Assembly: GCA_943737045.1 (NCBI GenBank) | Contig: CALSFV010000306.1 | Span: 1 to 64,000, forward strand | Length of the DNA stretch: 64,000 bases | From: Parapristionchus giblindavisi | Lineage: Eukaryota; Nematoda; Chromadorea; Rhabditida; Diplogasteridae | Reading direction: 5' to 3' | In this document: piece after piece, positions 19,113 to 36,700 of the stretch | How positions within the stretch are numbered: the first letter of the stretch is position 1 | Layout: each line of letters starts with the position of its first letter | The notes under the pieces: generated by a model | The model's input: only the letters and a program-made list of their open reading frames with translations | Database searches by the model: none | Told to the model about the DNA's origin: nothing | Translations under genes and position numbers: made by a program

Positions 19113-20610
19113 CTGCAAAGAAAGGAAATAGTAAATTATGTATTATGAATAGATGGTGAAACACAATGGTACATGGCGGAATGAATAAGAGGGAGGGACT
19201 CTGGTTGTGTACTAGAAGACAAAAGTAAGTACGATTCACGGACACAAAACAGCTCACATGAATAACATGTGGCGCACTTTAGAACAAAGATCCACCATGG
19301 ATTTACGTCATTTATCCCTAAACTTTACCTCTAAAGGGAAGTATCAAGCCGTCATACTCAATTCGGAATGGTATGTGAGAAAAACCGTAATTCTGTAACA
19401 GATACAGTCTTTCACATCGCTTTATTAGAAAATGACGATTTTCGGGAATCCGAAAATGTGTTAACCTTTTCTATCCGATCAGTTTTGCAGATAGGAAAAG
19501 CAGATCAGCCTGATTACATCTCTTGGTCATGGAAAAGAAGGCTAGAAAGGCATCGAATTGAAAAAAATCCACTTTATAATACTTGTGAAAAGCTAGAACA
19601 TTTTTGACGCAGTGAAGGTGCTGGCGCGGATTGAATGCTGTTCGCCCGAGAGGCAAATTGTAAATTTCACCACGGCACAAGTTGAAGACACTACGAAGAA
19701 GTCAAGAAACACGAGCGATAGAGCAAATGCTTTGTCATCAAGAACAGTACAATGGCATATCTCCTTATTTTTAAACATCTTCTCGTCTTAATCCTTCTTC
19801 TTGAAATCCAACTGGAGATCATTCTTCACCAATCTGAAAGCATTGAGTTAGAGTAATGTAGATTCATATCTACATACATATATTCATAATCATGTAGTTC
19901 TCCTATTCATAAAAAAGTTATCGTCTAATTATCATATAACTCCTTAATATTCTGAAACTCCAAAATCATAAGAGCCAAAAATAACCAAAAAAGAAAACGT
20001 TGTACGAACACTGTGTAGTGAAATAGAAAAGCATAGAAAAGAATTGGTGTAGTGCAGTGATAGATGGTGGTGAATTTTACTATTCTCAACCACAGTTACA
20101 CACTTTATTCTCGAATCATTTCAAGTTCTTTTAATCTGTTCCCTTTTTTGTCATACTTTGATCGCTCTTTGTGCTGGATATCACTTCGTTGTAAATCAGA
20201 GTAACAGTGTGCAGTCGTTCATAAGACAACGCTGTCCATTTCTTGTAGCAAAATGATTTTAAGGATTATTACACAGTATTTGGCGTTAATTTTTGCTGTT
20301 ATCAGCTCAGTTCTATCATCGTGTTTACTCTCTTCTTCCCGTATTGGTCACGCGTTGTTCATGATCCTATTTCATCAATTTCTCTTCATCCTTTGATACC
20401 GTTTGTAAAAGGTTGCTTGTCTCTTTTTTCTCTCTTATTTTTCCATACTCTGATATTCAAATTAATCGCGCCACGACTTTAGGTTTCCAGTTTTTGTGAA
20501 TCGCACTGTTAATGTGATGGCAATCGTTGTTCCTGTTGAACGTTGTTATATAATATTGTGTTGAGGCTCATTGATTTATTTTCATACATTTAAACAAAAT
20601 TATAGGAAGG
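19113..20610. other. Divergent intergenic region (F-box gene / aconitase)
   Basis: About 1.5 kb between divergently transcribed genes, so it probably holds both promoters. Short open frames at 19368-19607 (+) and its antisense lack any recognisable motif and are not annotated. An acceptor-like TTATAG precedes the aconitase ATG by five bases, a possible SL trans-splice site. Confidence 0.55.
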
Positions 20611-24884
<4,274 letters not shown>

Positions 24885-25123
24885 ATGAGTAGTAGTTTAA
24901 TGTGGTGCACTCTCGTCACTCATCTCTTATTAACTTACCCTCTTGTCATAACTGGTGTATATTTCATGATAGTTGACAATAATATATGTAGCTTTAGAGT
25001 GTTGCCATAGAATGTAGTTTTTTTTCTTCCTTTTCTTTCTTTCAAGAATAAAGAGTGATGAATAATTGTTTGGGTGTGTCAGATCATCTATATTTAAATG
25101 AATATTAGAGATTGAACATTAAT

Positions 25124-25495
25124 ATGAACGGGATGAAATATATCCTTCCTTTTTTACTCTATTCTACTCTTGTTCATTCAAGATGTTTTGATGCTCAGGT
25201 ACTACTTTTTTTCTATCTACTTTATCTATAATATACAAAACAGTTTCGACTATACTGCAGAGGAGCTAAATATCCTTGGGGTGCAAATATTACCATATGG
25301 AATAAAGATTATTCTTTGTGTAAGTTCTCATCCATCATACGCAAATGAAAAGTTTGTTCAGTTGGGAGTGATACTCAAATAGCTAATAATATGTCATATC
25401 ACATATCACTAAGTAGTAATGCAACTTTACGTGTACAAGACCAATCATCATCATCTATTTATTGCAAAAGCCTCTCTGAGACACTGACTCCATGA
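25124..25495 (+). CDS. Small secreted protein, transthyretin-like (TTL) candidate
   Basis: Three exons, 25124-25198, 25244-25319 and 25362-25495, give about 94 residues. The N-terminus MNGMKYILPFLLYSTLVHS is a clear signal peptide. The next block, FRLYCRGAKYPWGANITIWN then KDYSLFGSDTQIANN, follows the nematode TTL pattern (short strand with Cys, then a W/L-x-K/D-D segment and an acidic loop). It is shorter than the usual 130-150 residues and ends SETLTP-stop, so the 3' part may be missing, mis-spliced in this model or truncated. It lies 240 bp downstream of the aconitase stop on the same strand. Family assignment is inference from pattern only. Confidence 0.5.
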
Positions 25496-25704
25496 AAAGT
25501 CACCGAAAAACGCTGGATAGAGTCTAGACGAAGAATATAATAGAGTGTTTAGGGGAGAAAATCTAGCGTGCGACTATGTGGGAGAAATTCTAGCGTTTTC
25601 CGGGACTACCGTAATCTCAGGTGGTTTCGCTATCGCAAACTGATTTCTGACTTTTCCCCCTCGTTTTTACGTAAATCTAACTCGTGAGACATTACAAACA
25701 TAGT

Positions 25705-26586
25705 TTATTCAGACTTGTAATTTACATCAATAATCCGAAATAAGGAATATATGAAACAATTAAATTCTAACAATAAACATGATGTTAGAATAACGTTCAA
25801 GTCAATAGAACGTGCAAGATAATCAATTTCATTATGGCGCGATCGGCATATAGTCTGACGAGCAACTCCAGCTTTGTAGCATATTTCTTTGACATATCTG
25901 AAAACAAAGGCTTGAATAATTAAAAGAAATAAAAGAAAGAATGTTTTCGTTTACTCTTAAATAAATACAAAGTTCTCTCTGTAGAGCGTGGTTGAATGAC
26001 TGTATGAATGATTTGTTTGTATTGCTTGCTTACCTGGAGACAACTCCGTGAGATAGTTCGTCTTCATTTAAAGGCCAAAAGCTCTCAAAGATACATCAAA
26101 TTTATATAATATTACTGAGGAGTATAGCAACATCGAATCTTCATATGCACCTGGAAAATTGTTTTCGAAAATAATTTAAATAAATCAACGTAATACGACA
26201 AGTCCGATCGTGTCTTGCAAGTCTTGCAAGACACGATTGGACTCATCGGAAACCCCTAATAGCTACCCATCTTACATAACGCCCCAATCGGCTGATAAAG
26301 TTGTTGTAATGCAATATGATGTAATACGACAACTGAAATCATTTTCACAGCGTTCTCATGACTTTCAAAGCAAGAACGACCGCTCAACATACAAACTCTC
26401 TCGAATACAATGGTCTCTCCTTTGTCTTGCTTTGGAATAAAAATGGCTTGGACCAGAATACTGTGTTTTATACCTCGCTCTTGGAGCTGTTCAGAAGGAT
26501 AATCGATAACAATCTCCAATTCCTCTTCATTTGAATGTTCATCTGCATCTACTTCTTCAAAATCATCATCTTCCTCAGGATATGCG
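25705..26586 (-). CDS. Doubtful unrecognised gene or pseudogene
   Basis: Possible minus-strand exons with plausible splice signals: 26586 down to about 26477 (acidic, DAYPEEDDDFEEVDADEHSN), a short piece near 26150, about 26081-26036 (SFWPLNEDELSHGVVS) and 25897-25705 (YVKEICYKAGVARQTICRSR, then a hydrophobic stretch, then stop). Phases can be joined, but one intron would be only about 32 bp and no family is recognised. An alternative reading keeps 26586-26256 as one open frame. Either a rapidly evolving small gene or chance frames. Confidence 0.2.
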
Positions 26587-26867
26587 TCTCATACATAGCA
26601 GAACAGTACCAAAAAAATGAAAAACAAGAGTTAAAAATGAAAGAGATCGCAAAACTAATTAGAATTGGCACATAAATACAGTGATAACTTCTTGCCGGGA
26701 ATGAATAGGGAGCGAGATTAGCAAGGGGGTGAAGTATACGAGAGTGTACGATGAGGTCGTTGAACAAATTCACAAAAAAAGTCACGAAAACAAGAATTAA
26801 AACCGTAAATTTAAGGCCTAAAAAATTTAATTCAACGACACGCTGCGCGTACGCAACGCGCGCGAGA

Positions 26868-26957
26868 TCTAGCGCTTTTCGGGGAGAGAATCTAGCGTCT
26901 AGCGCTTTTCGGGGAGAGAATCTAGCGTCTAGCGCTTTTCGGGGAGAGAATCTAGCG
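26868..26957. repeat. Three perfect 30-bp tandem repeats
   Basis: Three head-to-tail copies of a 30-bp unit built on CTAGCGCTTTTCGGGGAGAG followed by AATCTAGCGT, with no spacers. Decayed relatives of the motif TCTAGCG continue to about 27070 and occur at 25555-25620, so this is an expanding local satellite. Confidence 0.9.
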
Positions 26958-27700
26958 GATATGTGTATCTAGCGGCTATCTAGCTTTTTCCTGGATGTTT
27001 TTCTAGCCTAGCGCCTATCTAGCTTTTATCAAGTAGCTTTTCTGTATTTTTCACGATCTAGCGACTATGTAGCCTTTTTCGGTGACTATTTCGAGAGTCG
27101 CTTTCTCAGAGCTCTCACCATATATGACTATCCTAAGTGTTTGTAAGGTATCAATGTACATAATTTCCCTCAATTACATAGACTATTCAGAAACGATATA
27201 ACGACAATATCGTAGTTGGAACATTTCGCAAGATCATCGCATGGGCGAAAAATTTTCCCGGCGTTAGTATGCTTAAACTTTTTTATTTCTACTTATTTCT
27301 TTACAGAAATCTATATTTTACAGTACGAGACGACTACTACATGTAGAAATATTTCCATGATATCCGATGGAAGAATAGTCGACGTAGAATTAAATTCTTA
27401 CGATGAGTGTTAATACATTCTTTGTATTTTAAACAAATTCATCCAAGAAGTCAATAATGAAAGTGAACACACGAAAATTGATTCTCCACCGAGTAAATAA
27501 TTGATAAACCTATATATGTGGTGAGATAATAACATTAATTACTCAAGCAATAACAAAGTCTATCTCAAAACAATAGAGAAGACATAAACATTAGCAGTGA
27601 TAACTAACAACAAATTAAATGTTATAACGATCAATATAATGAGCAGTTATGCTAACACAGATGGAGAAAATAGATCGACATGAGATGTATCACAATGACC

Positions 27701-30700
27701 TTAGCGTTCTCGAAGTTGTTGGAACTCCTTGTTATCCTAAATAAAATCATTTTCTACTTGCCCTGTAAAATGTCACGTCTGTGTTTTCATAGTACTTAAC
27801 CCTCATATAAAGACGGCTCATTCAAAAATCGTATCGGGGAATTGTTTAAGACAAATCATAAGAACATAGACCATAACAGTTGCATATATCACACTATCTG
27901 AGAAAATTCAACAACTGAATTTTTTTTTTTGGTATCGACGAAAAATGGATTTTTCTGATTTATGTATGATAATTACAGGCACCATGAGTGTAGTTCACTG
28001 GTACTTGGAAATTCCTCCCAATTGAAAATTCGCTTCAGGAGGTGACCACACAACTAATTGGCGCCTTTTCCTAAAAAGTTTATTTCGAATCCAATCGATT
28101 CGTGAGTGGGTGCAATGGACTCCTTGGCTAATTCTAAGAAACTATTGTCAAGGAGAGTTTTTTGATCAAAGGTCAACGAAGGTTGGAAATTGGGAATTTT
28201 CGAAAAAAAATTTACATTAAATTAATTATCACTATTTTCCCATAGCCCAGGTAAATTTTTTATTTGCTCAATGTCTTCTACATGTTATATTACACCTTCA
28301 GTTTAAAATTGATAATTTTTAAATCAAGGTAAGTTTGTTAGCGAATCAATTTTGTTTGCTGTATTCTATTGTGGTGAGGATTGGCGACGTTCTCTAAAAA
28401 GTTTATTTCTAATCTAATCGATTCGGAACTGGTCGCATTCGAATCCTTGTCTAATTCTAAGAACCTATTTCTTAGGGGAGTTTTTCGATCAACGGTCAAC
28501 GAACGCTGGATTTCGGAATTGTCGAAAAAAATGTTTTCATTAAATTAATTCTCACTGTTTTCCATGACGAATGTAGACTTTTTATTTGCTCAATCGCTTC
28601 TACATAGTGAGAATTATGGAAAATAGTGAGAATTAATTTAATGTAAACATTTTTTTCGAAAATTCCCAATTCCAGCGTTCGTTGACCGAAAAACTCTCCT
28701 AAGCAATAGTTTCTTAGAATTAGACAAGGATTAGAATGCGCCCAGTCCCGAATCGATTAGATTAGAAATAAACTTTTTAGGGAAAGTCGCCAATCCTCAC
28801 CACAATAGAATACAGCAAACAAAATTGATTCGTTAACAAACTTACCTTGATTTAAAAATTATCAATATTAGATTGAAGGCGTAATATAATATGTAGAAGA
28901 CATTGAGCAAATAAAAAATTTACCTGGGCTATGGGAAAATAGTGAGAATTAATTTAATGTAAATTTTTTTTCGAAAATTCCTAATTTCCAACCTTCGTTG
29001 ACCTTTGATAAAAAAACTCTCCTTGACAATAGTTTCTTAGAATTAGCCAAGGAGTCCATTGCACCCTCTCCCGAATCGATTGGATTCGAAATAAACTTTT
29101 TAGGAAAAGGCGCCAAATCGTTGTGTGGTCACCTCCTGAAGCGAATTTTCAATTGCAAGGAATTTCCAAGTACCAGTGAACTACACTCATGGTGCCTGTA
29201 ATTATCATACATAAATCAGAAAAATCCATTTTTCGTCGATACCACACATATGTCGACTTTCTCAGATAGCGTGTTATATATTCTCTAACTTATGAGTAAC
29301 AACATTTGGAGATGGTTTTATTTTAAAATAATACCTTTTCAATCTCTTTCCTTAGATGATCCTTGAATGAGAAGATATCACCTTCCCATTTGGTTACTTG
29401 TCCCTTATCACAAACCCAGATCTCTTCAGCTACCTACAATATAAACCATTGTATTGACCATATTCATACATAATACTGATACCTGACTAACAAGACGGAA
29501 ATCGTGAGAAACAAGAATCATTCCTCCAGAATAGCAGTTTATAGCTTCAGCAAGAGCATCAATAGACCTCAAATGATGAAAATATAGTCGAATAATAGCA
29601 ATATATAATATTTTTTATTTAAAAAAAATCTAACTCCATATCGAGATGATTAGTAGGTTCGTCGAGAAGTAGAAGATGAGGTTGTTGCCATGCCAACCAT
29701 GCAAATGATACACGACAACGTTGTCCATCCGATAGTTGCTTCATCGGACACACCTACAACCAATCGATAAGTCAATCAATCAATAATGTATCTTCATCTA
29801 ACCTGTTCACGACCAGTGATTCCGTATCGACCAACGATTCTTCTCATTGCTTCCTTCTCTTTCACTTCAGGATAAGACTGCAGCATAAAATCAAGAGCAG
29901 AAATATCCAAAGGAAGTTCTTCATGAAGATGCTGAAAATAACGGCTTAATAATCATTGCAGCAGTTTGTCGCAATCGTCACCGTATCATTTTTTCATTAG
30001 TTCGATTTTAAGTGACCCAATCTTTGGAGGAGATAATTAATGAATATGCATAATAAGATTGATAATTGTTAATATACATTTCCATACCCTCATAATTCGA
30101 GAATTGTCCCACCATATATGACTCATCTTCAGTCACTTGATGCGCAAAGAAACCAAAAATGACGATTTTTAAGCGAAAAATAACGAATTTTCTAAATCGA
30201 CCCACCATATTTCGAAAATCGGTCCAAGGATGGGCGAGAATTTTTTTACTGAAGTGTGTTGGACATAAATTGTCAATAATGATGACATGTATAATTGATC
30301 TCATGTTATTGTTTCCACGAAGAAATTAAGTATTGTAAAATAGACAAACTCTTTCCTGCCAACAAAATAAAACAACGGCGAGGGTACCGAAAATGTATGA
30401 TTGTTAATTGCCACACCAAGCGTCAATGCTTGAACAAACTACTGTCATTTATGTATCAATATTGTATTTTGCGTGAGCAATAAAGGACAAATATTTTTAT
30501 TATAATCAATAAATATAATCAATAACTCACTCTCTCCCAATGCTTTCAGTACCGTATACAATGTTCCGCGTGCAACGTGAACATCAAAAATTTTAATTTC
30601 CCTATATTTTTGTGTGTGGTGACCGTTTTGATTGCCCCCCCCCCCTGAACAGCCGTTTTTCTTCACCAAATGAAGTGTTACCTGATGGTATCTACCAATC

Positions 30701-33700
30701 TTGCAATGAGAGTGCCGCCTGATCAGACCATCAGTAGGCATTACATCAGAGCACAATAACTTGAGAAGAGTAGACTTTCCTGTAAGAGGTCTTTTAAAAC
30801 ATATTTCTTAATGTGTATTCCTAGCAAATAATTTACTATTGATATTGCAACTTCTTCGACAGATCTTTTGTAACAACACATTTTACAAATCATACCGGCT
30901 CCATTAGGTCCTACCAGAGCGATGCGAGTGTCAAGATCAATTCCGAAATCGAGATCACGATAGATCCATGGCTGGAAAAAAACAACGTAAACAAACGAAG
31001 AAATATAAGTCTACGCTATTAAATTGCACTGGAAATAGATTTTTTAAATGTTATTTAGCAAGTACGGTAACTATTAATTAATCATTGAACGAAAAAGAAA
31101 ACAAACCGTATTCTCGTTGTAACGGAAAGAAACATGCTGAACCATAATAACAGGAGGAGGAATCTCTCCAGCATCATAGAAGTAGAATTGTTTTACCTAT
31201 AAAAAGGCGAATAGAATAAACTGAGTAAATGGAATCTAAACAGTATTTTCAGCATTCCCGATCAGCTAAAGGCGCTTTATGATTAATCGTTTTGCATCTG
31301 CCATTTTCAAATATATTTTTTTAAATACGCATCTTAAATATAGACATTTTTTTTTAAATCTTAAGAATTAAAAAAAAACTCCTGATTGTGAGAAATAGGT
31401 GGGCACGCTGGGGGAAAGGATGTGCGCAAAGCGGGAAATTGTAAGGCAAGGCTGTGCGCATGGCCAATTTTTTGCAGATTTGACTGTAAATTTTCCAATT
31501 TTTGTGAGGCAAAACTATGCGCAAGGCCCCGCAAGGGAAGGAAAGGGTGTGTGCAAAAATAATTCGTTTTCACGCGCCCACATATGGAAAGTACTGTACG
31601 AGTCCAAGTAAAAGAACAGAGACAAGTTATAACTGGCACTTCTACCGCAACCTCTCACACCCTGCCCCTCCCATGCAATGTCTCACGTCTTATTAGATGG
31701 GACCAGTCTAAAATTAATATATTTATGGTTACAAAGTACCAAGCTTGACCGCATTTTGAGCAAAAATTTCCCCAAAATCGTAAAACCTGACTGCAGTTTG
31801 AAATCCGATAACCTAGCTATCATAGGTCGAAAAGTATGCTACAAAGTACCAAGCCTGACAGGATTTTGAGCCAAAATTTCACAAAAATCGAAAAACCTGA
31901 CCGCATTTTGAGCAAAAATTCCTAAAAAATCGAAAAAAACTGACAGCATTTTGAGTAAAAATTTGCCAAAAAAAACATCGAAAAACCTTACCGGGTTTTG
32001 AACACCGATAACCTAGCTATTCGACCTATGCCAGCTATTCGAGCTATGCTCCCATCATCCAAAACGGTTTATACATGGGCGGCCATTGCCGCTGGAAAGT
32101 AGAATCGGGTGGGTCGGAGGCAAAAAATGGGGCGTGTAAATATAATAATTTCACTTCGCGGATCATTTATAAGTGATTTTTTGGGAAAATCGGGTGGGTC
32201 GTGTGCCAAAATCGGATGGGCTAGCACTTCGGTATAAATACGTCGGCGGTATTGTCGGCTAGCCCATCCGATACATTTATACCGAAGTCTAAAAGTTTCA
32301 AGCTCGCTTCGGCGTCTTACAAATCAGGGCTGGGATTTATTTTGATTTTGATTTGTTTGAGTTTCAAAAAAATCAAAATCTATTTTTTGAATCGTGTAAA
32401 TAAGTATTATATATTCGTGAGAGGGAAATCTTATTTTCGGCATACGGCAGGTATAGAAAATCAGTCAAAAACATTAGAGTTGATCGCTCGTTTCGTTTTC
32501 GTTTTTTTTACTCTTATTCATACATTTTCGCCCCAACTACAATCAGTTGTTTTTGCGAATTATAAACTGACCCGAAATTAGAACAAAACTGACCCGATCT
32601 ACATCTCAAGTACTCGAAACTGACCCGACCTTAGGTGATTCTTACTAATCTCGATCTCCCGCATATTCCTAGATGGGTCTCGAGTTTCAAAACTGACCGC
32701 ATCGACAAAAAGTGCTCACTCACAATGTGGGTGCTCGAAAATGTATGCTCTTACTGACGCTTATTTATTGCATGATTGACGGTGATTATCACTGCTATGA
32801 TAAAAATAATATTTAGAAATCCATTCAAACACAGTAAAGTTTTTTTTAATTTTTAAATTAAATTTTTTTTTGCTTTTTTTGAATTCTTTATCAAAAAATT
32901 TAAATTATTTTCAAAAATGCCCAACCCTAGTCATAGGTCGAATAGCTAGGTCATCGGTTTTCAAAATGCGGTCAAGTTTTTCGATTTCTGGCAAATGTTG
33001 GCACAACATACGGTCAGGTTTTTCGATTTATGGAAAATTTTGGCTCAAAATGAGGTCAGGCTTCGTACTTTGTAACATTCTTTTCGAAATATGGCCCTAG
33101 TGCAAATGCTCAACGACAAATACAAATTCCCATGTGATCAAGAGACGATTGATTAGTGGGGGCGCCCGTTTCGGCAACGAGTTATAAATCGATTGGGAGA
33201 AGGTCTTTGGAAACAAAAGTTGTAAAATTGTTATCAGTAGTGGTGTACGGTATGGCGCTACCGTCACCGTCGGGGATCGTGAACTGTTTTTTTTAGTCGA
33301 CCCATGACCCGGGGTTCCTGGTTAAAAATGGCCGAAGTCGAAAAATTCATGATGATCAAATACTAGTTGCAACTATATCAATAGTGAGCCAACTTTTATC
33401 TTTCTGGATACCGTAACCCGTACTACCGTAATCCAGCTACTCTAACTTGCAAGAATATGGTGAAATGCACTTCATACCCAGGGTTGATTACGGTAGTTCG
33501 GGTTACGGTAACCAGAAAGATAAAAGTTGGCTCACTATTGATATTATGGCAACTAGTATTTGGTCTCGGAGAATCATGAATTTTTCGACTTCGGCCATTT
33601 TTAACCAGGAACCCCGGGTCATGGGTCGACTAAAAAAATCAGTTCACGATTCCCGACGATTACGGTAGCATCATACCGTATACCACTACTGATAACAATG

Positions 33701-36700
33701 GTACAACTTTTGTTTCCATAGACCTTCTCCCAACCGATTTATAACTCGTTGCCGAAATGCCCCCCCCCCCCTGATTAGAGAATCGACGATAAATATTTAC
33801 CACAGAAAAATATTCAGCACGAAAATCTTACGGTTTCAGTGACAGCCTTCTCAGTTAGTCCACCAGCTACCATCTTGGCCATCGTTTTCTCTTTCGATTG
33901 AGCCTGTCTAGCCAATTTCGCTGAACCGTGACCGAATCGAGCAATATAATCCTGAAAAGGAAGCGCATTTCTCAAAACACTCAACTGATTAAAACAACGC
34001 GGGTAACCTTTGTCGCTGAAAATTAAACTCGGGTATGTTGGTCGGAATAATTTAATTATTTAGTGAATTTTGGCCAAATCGGTTGGGTCGGATGCCAAAA
34101 CCGGTGAGTATTGTCGCTAACATTAATAAATTATTTAAGGAGGTATGTAACGGTGATATTTTGTTGTATACAGGACAATAGGAGGGTGGGACGCAGAACA
34201 ACATTTACTTTTCTAACATGAATTTGTAAGAGAGACTATCTGGCTCAAATGACATTCTCTTGGCACTTGGCCAAAAAGTGATATGAACCGATCGGGCCCA
34301 AAGCGTGCACAGCTGTAGTATGGGGTGGCATGAGCTCGCAGACGGAGTTTGGGTTCGTCATATCTACATCCTCGCTAAATAACGTAAGTTCGATGAAGTG
34401 GCATCAAAATTTCAAAGTTTACGGATTAGTTCAATATGTGTATGCGACGATGGGCAATAATAAGCAGGTAAACCCCACCAAGTGTCATCCCGATCCAAAA
34501 CCGTGAGGCCCAGAAATAATCAAAAAACCAATAGAAATATTGTTTTTTTGATTGTTTTATTTTTCCTACAGTTGCCTCTCGGTGGCTGACTTTTTTTATT
34601 CCTTCAATTTGACGAGTATTCATTTGTGTAACTACTATGTGAAAATGAACTAAAACAAATTGGGAAAAAGTTGCCTTATTCCCGAAAAACCACGACTAAT
34701 TCGCCTTTTTATAGCGAACTGAATGAATTATCGTGTGCCGATTACGGTAATACAAATGCGGGAATTCAAAATTCGGTAATCGCTATTATTTAGCATTCGA
34801 TTTCGGTATCATACTATTGTTTTCTTTTATTATTAGCTTGTTGTATGAATATCTGAGGAGTAATATGACTCATTTTTCGAAAAACAAGAAGAAAAAATGC
34901 TGAATTTTGAATTTTAGCAGTTGCATTACCGTAATCGGCACACGATAATTCATTCAGTTCGCGATAATAAAGGCGAATTACTCGTGGTTTTTCGGGAATA
35001 AGGCAACTTTTTCCCAATTTGTTTTAGTTCATTTTCACACAGTAGTTACACAAATGAATACTCGTCAAATTGAAGGAATAAAAAAAGTCAGCCACCGAGA
35101 GGCAATTGTAGGAAAAATAAAACAATCAAAAAAACAATATTTCTATTGGTTTTTTGATTATTTCTGGGCCTCACGGTTTTGGATCGGGATGACACTTGGT
35201 GGGGTTTACCTGCTTATTATTGCACATCGTCGCATACACATATCGAGCGAATCCGTAAACTTTGAAATTTTGATGCCACTTCATCGAACTTACGTTATTT
35301 AGCAAGGATGTAGATATGACGAACCCAAACTTCGTCTGCGAGCTCATGCCACCCCATACTACAGCTGTGCACGATTTGGGCCCGATCATTTCATACCACT
35401 TTTTGTCCAAGTGCCAAGCCATAAGCAAAATATGTTCACTGAGTCAGATAGTCTCTCGTAAAAAAAAATGCGTCTGATGTGAAGCCAACCAACTCACGTA
35501 TGATATTCGGATTCCACCACGGATTAAAAATAATACTAACCTTCATGTGCTGTAGTTGATTCTGTTCCCAGTTGTATCTCTTCATTTGATTCTCCAATAA
35601 TTCCAAACGAGTCTTCACGAAAGTATCATAGTTACCCTGGAAAGAACCAGATGTTTTTATTGATATAAATGAAAGATCTGACTCCATAATAGACCAGTTG
35701 CTTCTGGAAAAGATGAATGATGTTAGTGCAAACTCCATTCATGAAATCTTGAGAGTGAGACACGACGACCAAGGAACGCTTATACCTTCAAATAACACTT
35801 TAACAATAAAAGGGAGAACAGGGACAACTTCTTGAGCTCTTCTTCAAGCCAGACACAAGCTTCCAAATCCAAATGATTAGTAGGCTCATCGAGAAGAAGT
35901 AAAGATGGCTTGAGATACAAGGCTCTAGCTAAAGCGATACGCATTCTCCAACCACCTGCAAATTACACAATTGTAATTAATTTATCACAAAAACTTATTA
36001 TACCAGAGAAGTCTTTGCACTGTTTCATCTGCATAGTCTTTGTGAATCCGAGACCGTGCAATAAATTGGCTGCTTTGACCTCAGCCAAATCAGCATCCAT
36101 TTCATCCAACCTCTCATAAATGTCCATCAACTTTTCTTGCGATTCTGAACATATGATCAATTATGAGAAAGATGTAAGTTATTCTCGATTCGTACCATCA
36201 TCTTCACAAGCAGCTAGCTCCTCCGATTGCTTCTCAAGAGCCTTTCGCTCAGCATCGACATCAATAACAGCCTAACAACTTATCGTATCTTTCATTTTAA
36301 ACAAAAGTCTAACTTACTCTGAGAGCAGTCATATTACTTGCCGGCATTTCACGAGATACCATGTACATGTCCAAGTGACCGGGAAGTGGAACCTATTGAA
36401 ATGAAGTGGTTTAGTCCATTTCAGTGGTATGTGTTTAATTTAATGTTCAATAAATAAATACCTCCCTGTTGTAGATTGCTTGGAGAAGAGTAGACTTTCC
36501 TGAATGAAGACTTTGAATTATATTGAAGTTAAAAAATATTTAACAACGAACCACTTCCGTTCAAGCCGATCAATCCATAACGTCTACCCATATTGATTTC
36601 CAATTTAGTATCAGTTACGATTTCAGCACCGTGGAATGTCAAAGTTAAGCTTTCAACCTACAAAAACAATTCATATGTCTACACGAAATTCTTAATACTA

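Larger units (their letters stand above)
25496..27700. other. Repeat-rich intergenic stretch with a doubtful gene
   Basis: About 2.2 kb between the TTL candidate and the ABCF2 last exon. It contains the tandem repeat at 26868-26957, relatives of that unit at about 25555-25620 (TCTAGCGT…GGGAGAAATTCTAGCG) and scattered TCTAGCG motifs to 27070, plus a possible minus-strand gene described separately. Confidence 0.5.

Noticed and set aside
19368..19607. 79-codon + frame between F-box gene and aconitase
   Set aside because: No signal peptide, domain or splice partner; equally open antisense frames overlap it.
26868..26957. CRISPR-like array
   Set aside because: Three 30-bp repeats are directly abutting with no spacers, and the context is eukaryotic.
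26751..26972. 73-codon + frame with triplicated SSAFRGENLA
   Set aside because: Produced by the 30-bp tandem repeat, whose length is a multiple of three; no supporting start context or neighbours.
34426..35302. Mirror-image 65- and 82-codon frames ([16 protein letters not shown]…)
   Set aside because: They are the antisense of the two transposase-like arms of a palindrome; identical frames in inverted arms are expected from the duplication and are not a separate gene.
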